Origin: Flavobacteriales bacterium MED-G22
GTDB taxonomy: Bacteria; Bacteroidota; Bacteroidia; Flavobacteriales; Flavobacteriaceae
Reading direction: 5' to 3'
Assembly (NCBI GenBank): GCA_002457295.1
Contig: NTKF01000008.1
Coordinates: 1 to 43,717, forward strand
Length of the DNA: 43,717 nt
The notes under the pieces are model-generated. The model saw only the letters and a list, made by a program, of their open reading frames with translations, was not told the DNA's origin and searched no databases. Shown here piece by piece: positions 27,831-35,954 of this stretch; within the stretch, counting starts at the first letter, position 1; the number at the start of each line of letters is the position of its first letter. Position numbers and translations under genes: made by a program.

Positions 27831-28822
27831 TTTTCGCTTAGTTTTTTTAATGCTTTAAAGGCCGCTAGAGCATTTCCTGAGGCTAACGAATCTTTAGCCT
27901 TTTCAAATCCTTCAACTGGCGAAAGGTTTTTTGAAATGGCAATTGCCATTGCAGCATTTGCACAAACAACATTGTGCTGTGCTTCTGTGCCACTATTTTT
28001 TAAAACATTCATAAAGATAGCTGCAGAAGAAGCGACTTCACTGCCCCCACTGATTTGACTTGCCTCAAGGCGCTGCACGCCAAAATCTTGTGGTGAAATA
28101 ATACGTTCGCCTGTATTGCTATATGCTTTTGCAGGGCCCGTGAGAGAAATCTCATCATAACCGTCAAGACCATAAAGAATAGTAAAATTCTGTTCTGTTT
28201 TCTGAAAAAGATAATGATAAAGCCTTGCCAATTCTAAATTAAAAACGCCTGTCAATTGGTTCTTAGGAAAGGCGGGGTTCACCAAAGGGCCCAACATGTT
28301 GAAAAAAGTTTTTACCCCCAATGCCTTGCGGACGGGTGCTACGTTTTTCATCGCTGGATGAAATAAGGGAGCATGTAAAATACAAATACCTGCCTGGTCA
28401 ACAGCTCTATTTAAAAAATCTTGGTCATTTGAAAACTTAATACCCAGTTCTTCTAAGACATTACTAGAACCACAGCCTGAAGAGACACCATAATTTCCAT
28501 GTTTAGAAACTTTTATACCTGCGCCGGCAGTTACAAATGCAGCTAAAGTAGAGATATTAAAAGTGTCTTTTCCATCACCCCCAGTTCCACATAGATCAAT
28601 GGTTTCACAATTTTCTAGATTTATTGTTACACACAATTCTAAAAGTGCAGTTCTAAAGCCTTCTAGTTCTTCAAGACTAATATTACGCATCATGTAAACC
28701 GTTAAAAAAGCTGCAATTTGATTTGGATTAAATTTTCCTTCAGCAATTTTAATTATCATTTGTCTTGCTTCCTCTTTAGAAAGTTTCTCATGGTTGGTCA
28801 AGCGATTGAGAATGGTTTTCAT
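27827..28822 (-). CDS. trpD: anthranilate phosphoribosyltransferase
   Basis: A 331-residue enzyme attaching PRPP to anthranilate. LCGTGGDGKDTFNIST (near residues 78-93) binds PRPP, and KHGNYGVSSGCGS follows. It is the stand-alone form, not fused to the amidotransferase. A 2-nt gap separates it from trpG and it overlaps trpC by 4 nt. Confidence 0.96.
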   Translation of the reverse strand: MKTILNRLTNHEKLSKEEARQMIIKIAEGKFNPNQIAAFLTVYMMRNISLEELEGFRTALLELCVTINLENCETIDLCGTGGDGKDTFNISTLAAFVTAGAGIKVSKHGNYGVSSGCGSSNVLEELGIKFSNDQDFLNRAVDQAGICILHAPLFHPAMKNVAPVRKALGVKTFFNMLGPLVNPAFPKNQLTGVFNLELARLYHYLFQKTEQNFTILYGLDGYDEISLTGPAKAYSNTGERIISPQDFGVQRLEASQISGGSEVASSAAIFMNVLKNSGTEAQHNVVCANAAMAIAISKNLSPVEGFEKAKDSLASGNALAAFKALKKLSEK

Positions 28823-28824
28823 AT

Positions 28825-29388
28825 TTAGCTATTAATCCAGTTTTCTAAAATTTTCTTTCCTTGAGGAGTCAAAATTGATTCAGGGTGAAATTGAACTGCT
28901 CTAACGTCATAGGTTCTGTGGCGCAAAGACATGAGTTGACCTTCTTCATCAAAAGAAGTGGCTTCTAAAGTATCTGGCAGAGGGGTTTTGACAACCCATG
29001 AATGATAACGACCCACAGCTAGCGTTTTGGGTAGTCCCATAAAAAGAAGATCATCTTCAACAATCTCTACAGGGGTATCAATGCCATGATAAACTTTGTT
29101 AAGATTGACAAGAGTGCCCCCAAAAACTTCTGCAATGGCTTGCTGTCCCAAACAAACACCTAATATTTTTTTTGTGGGAGCATAGTGTTCGATGGCAGCC
29201 TTTAAAAGACCGGACTCATCTGGAATACCTGGCCCTGGAGATAATAAAATCATAGGATAGGCTTCTAACTCTTCTAGCTCAAATTGATCGTTTCGTTTGA
29301 CAGTCACTTCACAACCCATTTCTTCTAAATAATGAACTAGGTTATAGGTGAAAGAATCATAATTATCGATTACAAATACTTTTTTCAT
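28825..29388 (-). CDS. trpG: anthranilate synthase glutamine amidotransferase subunit
   Basis: A 187-residue class I amidotransferase supplying ammonia to TrpE. The triad is visible as Cys in LGVCLGQQAIAE, and His and Glu in VQFHPESILTP. The N-terminal DNYDSFTYNLVHYLEE is typical. It may also serve aminodeoxychorismate synthase if no pabA exists elsewhere. It overlaps trpE by 4 nt (ATGA). Confidence 0.95.
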   Translation of the reverse strand: MKKVFVIDNYDSFTYNLVHYLEEMGCEVTVKRNDQFELEELEAYPMILLSPGPGIPDESGLLKAAIEHYAPTKKILGVCLGQQAIAEVFGGTLVNLNKVYHGIDTPVEIVEDDLLFMGLPKTLAVGRYHSWVVKTPLPDTLEATSFDEEGQLMSLRHRTYDVRAVQFHPESILTPQGKKILENWINS

Positions 29389-30785
29389 TGGATATCTTCT
29401 GCTTGACTTAGGGCTTTATCAAGGGCCCCTAATTTATTATACACTTCTTGTAATTCATTTTCTGGCACAGAATCAGCTACAATTCCAGCCCCTGCTTGAT
29501 AATGTAACTGTTGGTTGATGGATAAAAAAGACCGAATGATAATGGCATGATTAAAATTCCCTCTGAAATCCATATAGCCTAATGCGCCCCCATAAAAATT
29601 GCGTTTGATGTTTTCATATTGATCGATAAGTTGTAAAGCTTTATGTTTTGGTGCTCCACTAAGCGTTCCAGCAGGAAATGTGTCTGCAACAACTCGAAAG
29701 GTTTTAGCTTTTGGCTTCATTTTACCTACGACTTTTGAAACGAGGTGTATGACATGTGAATAGAATTGAATTTCACGATTTTTTTCAACCACAACTTCTG
29801 ATCCATTTCTACTCAAATCATTACGCGCTAAATCGACTAGCATCACATGTTCACTATTTTCTTTAGGGTCTTTAGCTAGGGCTTCAGCAGAGCTCGTGTC
29901 TCTTGCATCATCTCCAGTGCGTTTGAAAGTGCCAGCAATAGGATGTATTTCAGCTCTACCGTCTTGTACAATCAGTTGTGCTTCTGGAGAGCTTCCAAAA
30001 ATTTTGAAATCTCCATAATCAAAGAAAAATAGATAAGGAGAGGGATTGATGGAACGTAATGTTCTGTATACATTAAATTCATCCCCCTCAAAATGTTGTG
30101 AGAATCGACGTGATAGCACCAACTGAAAAACATCTCCTCTATAACAATGTTCTTTTCCTTTTTTAACAAAATCTATAAATTGTTCATCGCTGAGGTTTGA
30201 TTTTTTATCTCCTTTTGTTTTGAAGGGAAAAAAGGAGCTCTTTTTTGTTGTTATTAATTTTTCAATTGTTTCTAAATTGTGTTTCCCATCATAGACATGA
30301 GAAAAAATATAGGCCTCATGGTTGAATAAACTAATGGCAACAATATTCTGATAAACAGCATAATAAATATCTGGAATAGCAACACCCTGCTTTTTAGAGT
30401 CTAATTTAATAGTATCAAAATGTTCAATGGCTTCATGAGCCACATAGCCAAAAATACCATTACTTATAAAGTTGAACGAAAATTCTTCACTTTCAAATTG
30501 TTGGGAAAAGGCATGAATTTTTTCTGGAAGATCAACTGCATCAAGACCTTCTACTTTTTCTATTTTACCATCTGGAAGTAGTGTGGTCAAAACCCCATCT
30601 TTTAGTGCAATAGAAGCAATAGGATTGGAGCATATATAGGAAAAATCGTTTTGGTTTGCATGATAGTCGCTGCTTTCTAAAAGCAAGCTATGTGGAAACT
30701 GATCTCTCAAACTTAAATAGACACTAACTGGTGTAAGCGTATCAGCTAAAATTTTTTTAAAAGAGGATCGGAGTAAATATTTCAT
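29385..30785 (-). CDS. trpE: anthranilate synthase component I
   Basis: A 466-residue enzyme converting chorismate to anthranilate with TrpG. The start at 30785 gives MKYLLRSSFKKILAD; an upstream in-frame extension would run into the terminator hairpin and is discarded. LLLESSDYH (residues about 34-42) is the Trp feedback-binding motif, and NPSPYLFFFDY, GSSPEAQLI, LDLARNDL-like VDLARNDLSRNG and TFPAGTLSGAPK form the catalytic site. It is the first structural gene of trpEGDCFBA, only 12 nt after the attenuator T-tract. Confidence 0.96.
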   Translation of the reverse strand: MKYLLRSSFKKILADTLTPVSVYLSLRDQFPHSLLLESSDYHANQNDFSYICSNPIASIALKDGVLTTLLPDGKIEKVEGLDAVDLPEKIHAFSQQFESEEFSFNFISNGIFGYVAHEAIEHFDTIKLDSKKQGVAIPDIYYAVYQNIVAISLFNHEAYIFSHVYDGKHNLETIEKLITTKKSSFFPFKTKGDKKSNLSDEQFIDFVKKGKEHCYRGDVFQLVLSRRFSQHFEGDEFNVYRTLRSINPSPYLFFFDYGDFKIFGSSPEAQLIVQDGRAEIHPIAGTFKRTGDDARDTSSAEALAKDPKENSEHVMLVDLARNDLSRNGSEVVVEKNREIQFYSHVIHLVSKVVGKMKPKAKTFRVVADTFPAGTLSGAPKHKALQLIDQYENIKRNFYGGALGYMDFRGNFNHAIIIRSFLSINQQLHYQAGAGIVADSVPENELQEVYNKLGALDKALSQAEDIQ

Positions 30786-30797
30786 TGGTGTAAAATT

Positions 30798-30829
30798 AAA
30801 AAAGGCTTGTCGTGATGACAAGCCTTTTT
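30798..30829 (-). terminator. trp operon attenuator hairpin
   Basis: Read on the minus strand: GGCTTGTC (30824-30817), loop ATCAC, GACAAGCC (30811-30804), then six T (30803-30798), with five A before the stem to extend it. This is a strong intrinsic terminator placed between the leader peptide and trpE. A competing antiterminator can form between 30848-30858 and 30812-30822 (GTGA/TCAC and CAAG/CTTG with a 3x3 internal loop), using the 5' arm and loop of the terminator. Confidence 0.88.
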
Positions 30830-30854
30830 ACGTTCTATTCTATAAGTCTTGGTT

Positions 30855-30917
30855 TCACGAATTGGTTTTTTGCAACCCGTTCCACCATATTGTTAAAAAA
30901 ATTATTGTTCGGTTCAT
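30855..30917 (-). CDS. trpL: trp leader peptide
   Basis: A 20-codon ORF encoding MNRTIIFLTIWWNGLQKTNS, with tandem Trp codons TGG TGG at 30887-30882. It lies between a TATATTTG promoter element and a terminator hairpin directly before trpE. Its TGA stop (30857-30855) lies inside the left arm of the proposed antiterminator. A ribosome stalled at the Trp codons leaves that arm free, while one that reaches the stop covers it, which would restore the terminator. This is the logic of ribosome-mediated trp attenuation. The ATG is only 5 nt after the -7 element, so the mRNA may be nearly leaderless. Confidence 0.85.
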   Translation of the reverse strand: MNRTIIFLTIWWNGLQKTNS

Positions 30918-30967
30918 TAAATCAAATATAGTATAAATTAAGATTTCCCCTATCCCCGAACAATAAT
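30901..30967. repeat. 12-bp inverted repeat around trp promoter
   Basis: ATTATTGTTCGG (30901-30912) and CCGAACAATAAT (30956-30967) are perfect reverse complements that flank the -7 element. Candidate operator for a dimeric or looping repressor, in addition to attenuation. The inner arm overlaps early codons of the leader peptide. Confidence 0.5.
30923..30930 (-). promoter_or_regulatory. -7 promoter element of the trp operon
   Basis: The minus strand reads TATATTTG, a perfect TAnnTTTG. No TTG sits at the expected -33 position, which may make it weak or activator-dependent. Confidence 0.55.
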
Positions 30968-31001
30968 TAATTTATGTGAACCAATTTTTTATAATCATAA
31001 A

Positions 31002-31430
31002 TCAACTTTTTTCATGATTCACATTTATTTTTTCTAACAGCCCTAATAACTGTTTTTTCTCATTAATAGTTAACGACTGAGTTAATTTTTCTTCCTCATT
31101 AGAAATAAGAGGATCTAATCTAACTAACAAGTCTAATCCTTTTTGAGTAATTGATAGTTCAATTTTTCTTCTGTTATCGAGACAAACTTCTCTTTTAACT
31201 AAATCCTTTTCTATCAGTTTGTCGATCAGTCTTGTTGTATTACTCATTCTATTGACCATTCTTTGTTGCACCATAAAAAGGTTTGCATTGCCCTCCTTAT
31301 GTCCCTTCAATATCCTCAGCACATTGAACTGGGGCAGACTGACCCCCTCTTTCTTTATTGTTTTGTTGAGTTTGTCAGAAATTGAGGCACCAGTTTTTAA
31401 TAATTGTATGATCAATTTTTTTAACTCCAA
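31002..31430 (-). CDS. MarR family transcriptional regulator
   Basis: A 142-residue winged-helix regulator. LPQFNVLRILKGHK, then MVNRMSNTTRLIDKLIEKDLV (recognition helix) and NRRKIELSITQKGL (wing) are typical for the flavobacterial MarR group. It starts with TTG at 31430; a stop codon immediately upstream in frame excludes a longer protein. Its promoter overlaps palindromes (31444-31462), which suggests autoregulation. It faces a rhodanese gene divergently and lies 84 bp upstream of the trp leader on the same strand. Ligand and targets unknown. Confidence 0.85.
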   Translation of the reverse strand: MELKKLIIQLLKTGASISDKLNKTIKKEGVSLPQFNVLRILKGHKEGNANLFMVQQRMVNRMSNTTRLIDKLIEKDLVKREVCLDNRRKIELSITQKGLDLLVRLDPLISNEEEKLTQSLTINEKKQLLGLLEKINVNHEKS

Positions 31431-31443
31431 TTATGTTGTTATT

Positions 31444-31467
31444 ACAATAATTGTCTGTACAAATGTA
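31444..31467 (-). promoter_or_regulatory. marR promoter with palindromic operator
   Basis: The minus strand has TACATTTG (31460-31467), a TAnnTTTG element. Around and just after it are the perfect 11-bp palindrome ACAATAATTGT (31444-31454) and TTGT-CTGT-ACAA (31451-31462). A repressor bound here would block the promoter, as expected for MarR autoregulation. Confidence 0.45.
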
Positions 31468-31523
31468 GTTTAAATTTTCTTTTTCTATCACTATTTTTTA
31501 AATATTTAATTTGACAGGATTCG

Positions 31524-31531
31524 TATATTTG
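31524..31531 (+). promoter_or_regulatory. -7 promoter element TATATTTG
   Basis: Perfect TAnnTTTG, 15 bp before the rhodanese ATG at 31547, in the divergent gap with the MarR gene. Confidence 0.5.
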
Positions 31532-31546
31532 AAAAAAACAAATTTA

Positions 31547-31852
31547 ATGGACTTAACTCAAAAAGAGTGGATTGCCTCAAAAGCAAATACTAATGCCCCA
31601 GTGGTTTTAGATGTTAGAACACAAGAAGAATTTGATGCTGCCCATATTCCAGGGGCCCAAGTTTTAGATATCCAACAACCCCAACAGTTTATGGATGGAC
31701 TCTCAAAGTTAAACCCAGAAACACACTATTTTGTGTATTGCCGATCGGGAGCAAGAAGTGCTAAAGCTTGTATACTTTTAGATCAATCTGGTTTTAAGAA
31801 TGTATACAATCTATTAGGGGGGATATTGGAGTGGCAGGGCCCTACTGAATAG
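31547..31852 (+). CDS. rhodanese-like domain protein
   Basis: A 101-residue single-domain rhodanese, cytoplasmic (no signal peptide). VVLDVRTQEEFDAAHIPGA and the active-site loop VYCRSGARS are present, ending LLGGILEWQG. I start at the ATG 31547 because the -7 element lies just upstream and an earlier start would overlap it. Divergent from the MarR gene, which may control it. Sulfur transfer role inferred from the fold. Confidence 0.85.
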   Translation: MDLTQKEWIASKANTNAPVVLDVRTQEEFDAAHIPGAQVLDIQQPQQFMDGLSKLNPETHYFVYCRSGARSAKACILLDQSGFKNVYNLLGGILEWQGPTE

Positions 31853-31901
31853 CTATTGTCCCCACCCCAAAAAAATAAAATAGCACCCCAAATTAAATAC
31901 T

Positions 31902-33175
31902 GTGAAAGAAGACCTACTACATTTCATATGGCGTTATCAAAAATTTAGTCCCAACAATTTAAAAACAACAACAGGGTTAGCTTTACAAGTCCTCTCTCCT
32001 GGATTTTTAAATGAAGGGGTTGGCCCAGATTTTTCAAACGCTAAAATCCAAATGGATGAACTATTTTGGATAGGCCCTTAGAGCTGCATGTCAATGCATC
32101 ATCTTGGTATCAACACGCTCATCATAATGATCCAAAATATGATGCGGTTATATTGCATGTTGTGTGGAATGATGATATTGATGTTTGTCTTTCAGGAGGA
32201 AAGGCTTTACCCACGTTATGTTTGTCGCATTATGTCGACCAACAATTACTAAGCCGTTATCAATCTCAATTCTCAAAAAATAAAAAATTTATTCCCTGTG
32301 AAAAGTCATTGCATCGTTTTGAAAAAAACAAATGGATTTTTTGGAAAGAGAGATTATATGTAGAACGACTAGAAGGGAAAACAACTCAAATCCAAGCTCT
32401 TTTAAAACAAACCACCAATAATTGGGACGCTGTTCTTTTCCAGCTTTTGGCAAAAGGATTTGGTTTAAATAAAAATGGCATTACTTTTTTAGAAATGGCT
32501 CAAAGTATTCCATTTTATGTGATCCAAAAATGTCAACATGATGTTTTTCTCTTGGAAGCCCTATTCTTTGGTCAACTAGGGCTATTGGAAGAAGATAAAG
32601 AAGGATATCATTTACAACTTAAAAAAGAATATGAATTTTTGAAGCTAAAATTTAAGTTAAAAAAAAGAATTACACATCCCCCTACCTTTGGACGATTAAG
32701 ACCGGCTAACTTTCCTACAGTAAGAATTGCACAATTAGCACAATTGTATCATCATCAAAAGAGACTCTTTAAAAAGTTTATGGAGTCAGAATCACCCAAA
32801 GAAGCTAGTCAATATTTGAAATGTTCTACCTCCACTTTTTGGAATACACATTATACTTTTCATGTAAAAAGTAAAGAAGTAGTAAAAACCTCAAGCCATT
32901 CTTTTCGAGAATTACTACTGATCAATGTGGTTATTCCTCTACGGTTTGCGTACTTTAAATATCAAGGGAAGGCTCATGAGATGCGTCTAGTTGAATGGGC
33001 TAATGAAATCAAAGCAGAACAAAATAGTACGATGCAAAGCTTTAAAATGTTAAATTTAGACATTCAAACTGTTTTTGACTCTCAAAGTTTGTTGCACCTC
33101 AAAAAAACATATTGCAATTTACAAAAGTGTTTGCGTTGCTCAATAGGCTTTCATATTATGCAAAAGGATTCCTAA
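31902..33175 (+). pseudogene. DUF2851 family gene with a -1 frameshift
   Basis: A GTG at 31902 opens a 59-codon frame (start VKEDLLHFIWRYQKF, then GVGPDFSNAKIQMDE) that stops at 32079-32081. The next frame, open from 32066, continues LELHVNASSWYQHAHH and runs to 33175. Both halves match consecutive parts of DUF2851 proteins. Adding one C to the CCC at 32075-32077 would restore a 424-residue protein of normal family length. No canonical slippery heptamer is seen, so mutation or a base-calling error in a homopolymer is likelier than programmed frameshifting. The molecular function of the family is unknown. PspC follows after 9 nt. Confidence 0.75.
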
Positions 33176-33184
33176 CTTTGACAA

Positions 33185-33412
33185 ATGAAAAAATTTAAAG
33201 GGATCCGCCTTTTTTTTGAACGTAATGGTTTTGCTGTCTCAACGAGATTGGCAGAACTCCTTGGCATGAAAGTAAAAAATGTGAGATTATTTTTTATTTA
33301 TGCTTCTTTTACAACGCTAGTAGGAGGGTTCATACTTTATTTGATTTTAGGTTTTTGGCTAAAAATGAGAGACATGATTCACACCAAAAGAAGTTCTGTC
33401 TTCGATTTATAG
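33185..33412 (+). CDS. PspC domain protein
   Basis: A 75-residue protein that is essentially one PspC domain: an N-terminal helix, VSTRLAELLGMKVKNVRLFF and a glycine-rich transmembrane segment (about residues 35-58), ending in KRSSVFDL as in other flavobacterial homologues. PspC domains are associated with envelope stress responses; no other psp gene is adjacent. Confidence 0.85.
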   Translation: MKKFKGIRLFFERNGFAVSTRLAELLGMKVKNVRLFFIYASFTTLVGGFILYLILGFWLKMRDMIHTKRSSVFDL

Positions 33413-33481
33413 TTTTTAAAGATTAATTTTTTTTTACCCCTATTTTTAATGATATTGTCATTCATTAAAGAAACCCTCAAA

Positions 33482-35113
33482 ATGGCTAAACCCTTCAGTG
33501 GATTAAAATTTTTGCTCTTTCCCCTTTTATTTCCAAACCTCCTAGCGGCTCAAGAAGTTGGACTCGATGAACAAATCAACGATGCATTTATGCCCATTGC
33601 TACTGCATGGGAAAATTTAGTTTTAACCCCCGTGCCAATTGGGAGTTATAATGTTCCACTAGTCTTAATATTGCTGGTAATTGGAGCCTCCTTTTTCACC
33701 CTTTATTTTAAATTTCCCAGTATTACCCAGTTTATCACAGCCATACAAACTGTTCGTGGAAAATACGACAGTGTAGACCACCATGAATCTGGTAATCCTG
33801 ATTTGAGCGTGGCAGGTGACGTCATAGGAACTCTAAAAGATGAAAGTCAAACAGGAGAAGTTAGCCATTTTCAAGCTTTAGCCACTGCCGTTTCAGGCAC
33901 TGTAGGTCTTGGCAATATAGCAGGCGTCGCAGTAGCTATTGCCTTAGGGGGGCCAGGAGCTACATTCTGGATGATAGTTTGTGGCTTGATAGGAATGGCA
34001 ACCAAATTTGTTGAATGTACTTTAGGAGTAGCCTACAGAGATGTTGACGAAAATGGGATAGTTTATGGTGGTCCAATGTATTATTTATCCAAAGGACTAA
34101 AAGAAATTGGATATAGCAAATTGGGAATCATCCTCGGTTATGTTTTTGCTATTTTGTGTGTTGGTGCCTCTTTTGGTGGTGGCAATGCCTTTCAATCAAA
34201 CCAAGCGGCAGTTCAAATTTCAACTCTCTTTGGTTTACAGGGAGGCGCTGTAGGGTTTCTTATTGGGCTGTGTTTAGCCGCTTTAGTGGGTGTAGTTATT
34301 ATTGGTGGCATCAAAAGAATTGCCAGTATAACAGAAAAAATTGTACCCTTTATGGCAGGCATTTATGTTTTCGCTTCTTTAGTTATCATTTTCTCAAATT
34401 TCAGCTACATAGATGAAGCCATAGGACTAATTTTGAAAGGCGCGTTTACTCCTATGGCTGGTATTGGCGGTGTTATGGGTGTTTTGATAGTGGGCTTTCA
34501 GCGTGCCGCCTTTTCTAATGAAGCTGGTGCTGGCTCTGCGGCTATTGCTCATGCTGCTGTGAAAACACGGTATTCCGCTTCAGAAGGAGTTGTGGCTTTA
34601 TTAGAACCTTTTATTGATACTGTACTAATTTGTACCATGACTGCTTTAGTCATTATCTTTTTTAATATTGATGGAAGCAATGTGCAAAGTATTTTTACCT
34701 ACGGAGGGGATGGAAGTAATGTCATTCTTAATGCCAACAATCAAAGCATAGGGGGCGTAGATCTTACTTCTATGGCATTTGATTCTGTACTACCAGGTTT
34801 TTCTTACGTTCTCACATTGGCCATAGTTCTGTTTGCCTTTTCAACCATGATTTCATGGTCATACTATGGTTTGCAATCTTGGAAATTTCTTTTTGGAAAA
34901 GGTAAAACGGCAGATTTGATTTACAAAATCTTGTTTTTACTTTTTGTAGTTATTGGTTCTGCGGCAACCTTAGATGCAGTAATTAAATTTTCGGATGCCA
35001 TGATTTTGGCTTTAGTTTTCCCCAATATGATTGGATTGCTTTTTCTATTCCCAAAAGTAAAATTAGCATTGAATGAATATCTTAATGCCATAAAAAACCT
35101 CAAGGAAAAGTGA
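33482..35113 (+). CDS. alanine/glycine:cation symporter (AGCS family)
   Basis: A 543-residue sodium/amino-acid symporter with about 11 transmembrane segments. Family blocks include SHFQALATAVSGTVGLGNIAGVA, GGPGATFWMIVCGLIGMATKF and AFSNEAGAGSAAIAHAA. The N-terminal hydrophobic stretch ending LLAAQ looks like a signal peptide, as in other Bacteroidota members. I prefer the ATG at 33482, though an in-frame ATG at 33449 is possible. Alanine or glycine uptake is inferred from the family. Confidence 0.88.
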   Translation: MAKPFSGLKFLLFPLLFPNLLAAQEVGLDEQINDAFMPIATAWENLVLTPVPIGSYNVPLVLILLVIGASFFTLYFKFPSITQFITAIQTVRGKYDSVDHHESGNPDLSVAGDVIGTLKDESQTGEVSHFQALATAVSGTVGLGNIAGVAVAIALGGPGATFWMIVCGLIGMATKFVECTLGVAYRDVDENGIVYGGPMYYLSKGLKEIGYSKLGIILGYVFAILCVGASFGGGNAFQSNQAAVQISTLFGLQGGAVGFLIGLCLAALVGVVIIGGIKRIASITEKIVPFMAGIYVFASLVIIFSNFSYIDEAIGLILKGAFTPMAGIGGVMGVLIVGFQRAAFSNEAGAGSAAIAHAAVKTRYSASEGVVALLEPFIDTVLICTMTALVIIFFNIDGSNVQSIFTYGGDGSNVILNANNQSIGGVDLTSMAFDSVLPGFSYVLTLAIVLFAFSTMISWSYYGLQSWKFLFGKGKTADLIYKILFLLFVVIGSAATLDAVIKFSDAMILALVFPNMIGLLFLFPKVKLALNEYLNAIKNLKEK

Positions 35114-35117
35114 CCTA

Positions 35118-35945
35118 ATGTCGTTTTATCGCAGCCCCTTTTTTTTGTCAAGACCTCAACAATTGTCACTATTCATTGTCATATTATTAATTCTGCTAGT
35201 CTTTTTTTTTCGTGATCAATTTCAACCGGAGTTTAAGAACGAATTAGAGTTGGAGAAAATAGATGCAATTCAAAAAAAATGGGACAGTATGCAACAACAT
35301 AGTTTAAGAAAGAAAACCAAAAAATGGCCGATAAACTTTAATTATTTATCAGATTACCAATCTTATACCTTGGGCATTCCTCCTGAAGCTTTTGACTTAT
35401 TTCAGCATTACAGAGATGCAGGAGGGAAGGTGTCCAGTTTAAATCATTTCCAACAGATAACTAAAATATCTGACTCTATGGCATTAATTTTAGCACCATT
35501 TTTTAAAGTTCCTAATCGACAAAAGCTAACTACTAAAAGAATAGTTGAGGCAATTCAAATGGACCTTAACAAAGCAAACGAAGAAGATTTTGAAAAAATT
35601 TATGGCATTGGCCCAACACTCTCCAAACGAATGATAAAATATAGATCTTACTTGGGAGGGTTTACTTTATTAGATCAATGCTACGAAATCTATGGTCTAG
35701 ATTCTGCAGTTGTTTCTTCAATAAAAAAATATTTTAAGATTATTTCTCCCCCTGTCATTGATAAAATAAATATCAATTCAGCTACCTTTTATGAATTGCA
35801 AAAAACCCCCTACATTGATAGGGCAAACGCAAAAAAAATAATTGCTTTTAGAACTGCAGAAGGAAACATAACCACAGATGATTTGAAGAAAGTTTTAAAT
35901 GATTCGCTTCATAAAATAGAGAGAATAAAACTATATTTGTATTAA
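35118..35945 (+). CDS. membrane-anchored helix-hairpin-helix protein (ComEA-like)
   Basis: A 275-residue protein with one transmembrane segment near residues 15-32 and the rest probably outside the cytoplasm. It contains repeated helix-hairpin-helix units: LNKANEEDFEKIYGIGPTLSKRMIKYR, preceded by a related copy, and ININSATFYELQKTPYIDRANAKKII in pieces. These bind DNA non-specifically and the arrangement resembles ComEA. A DNA-uptake role is possible, but no com genes are adjacent. It follows the symporter by 4 nt. Confidence 0.8.
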   Translation: MSFYRSPFFLSRPQQLSLFIVILLILLVFFFRDQFQPEFKNELELEKIDAIQKKWDSMQQHSLRKKTKKWPINFNYLSDYQSYTLGIPPEAFDLFQHYRDAGGKVSSLNHFQQITKISDSMALILAPFFKVPNRQKLTTKRIVEAIQMDLNKANEEDFEKIYGIGPTLSKRMIKYRSYLGGFTLLDQCYEIYGLDSAVVSSIKKYFKIISPPVIDKININSATFYELQKTPYIDRANAKKIIAFRTAEGNITTDDLKKVLNDSLHKIERIKLYLY

Positions 35946-35954
35946 AAATAAGCT

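Noticed and set aside
31902..32090. Programmed -1 frameshift in the DUF2851 gene
   Set aside because: No canonical slippery heptamer at the junction and no obvious stimulatory hairpin; the family is normally encoded in one frame.
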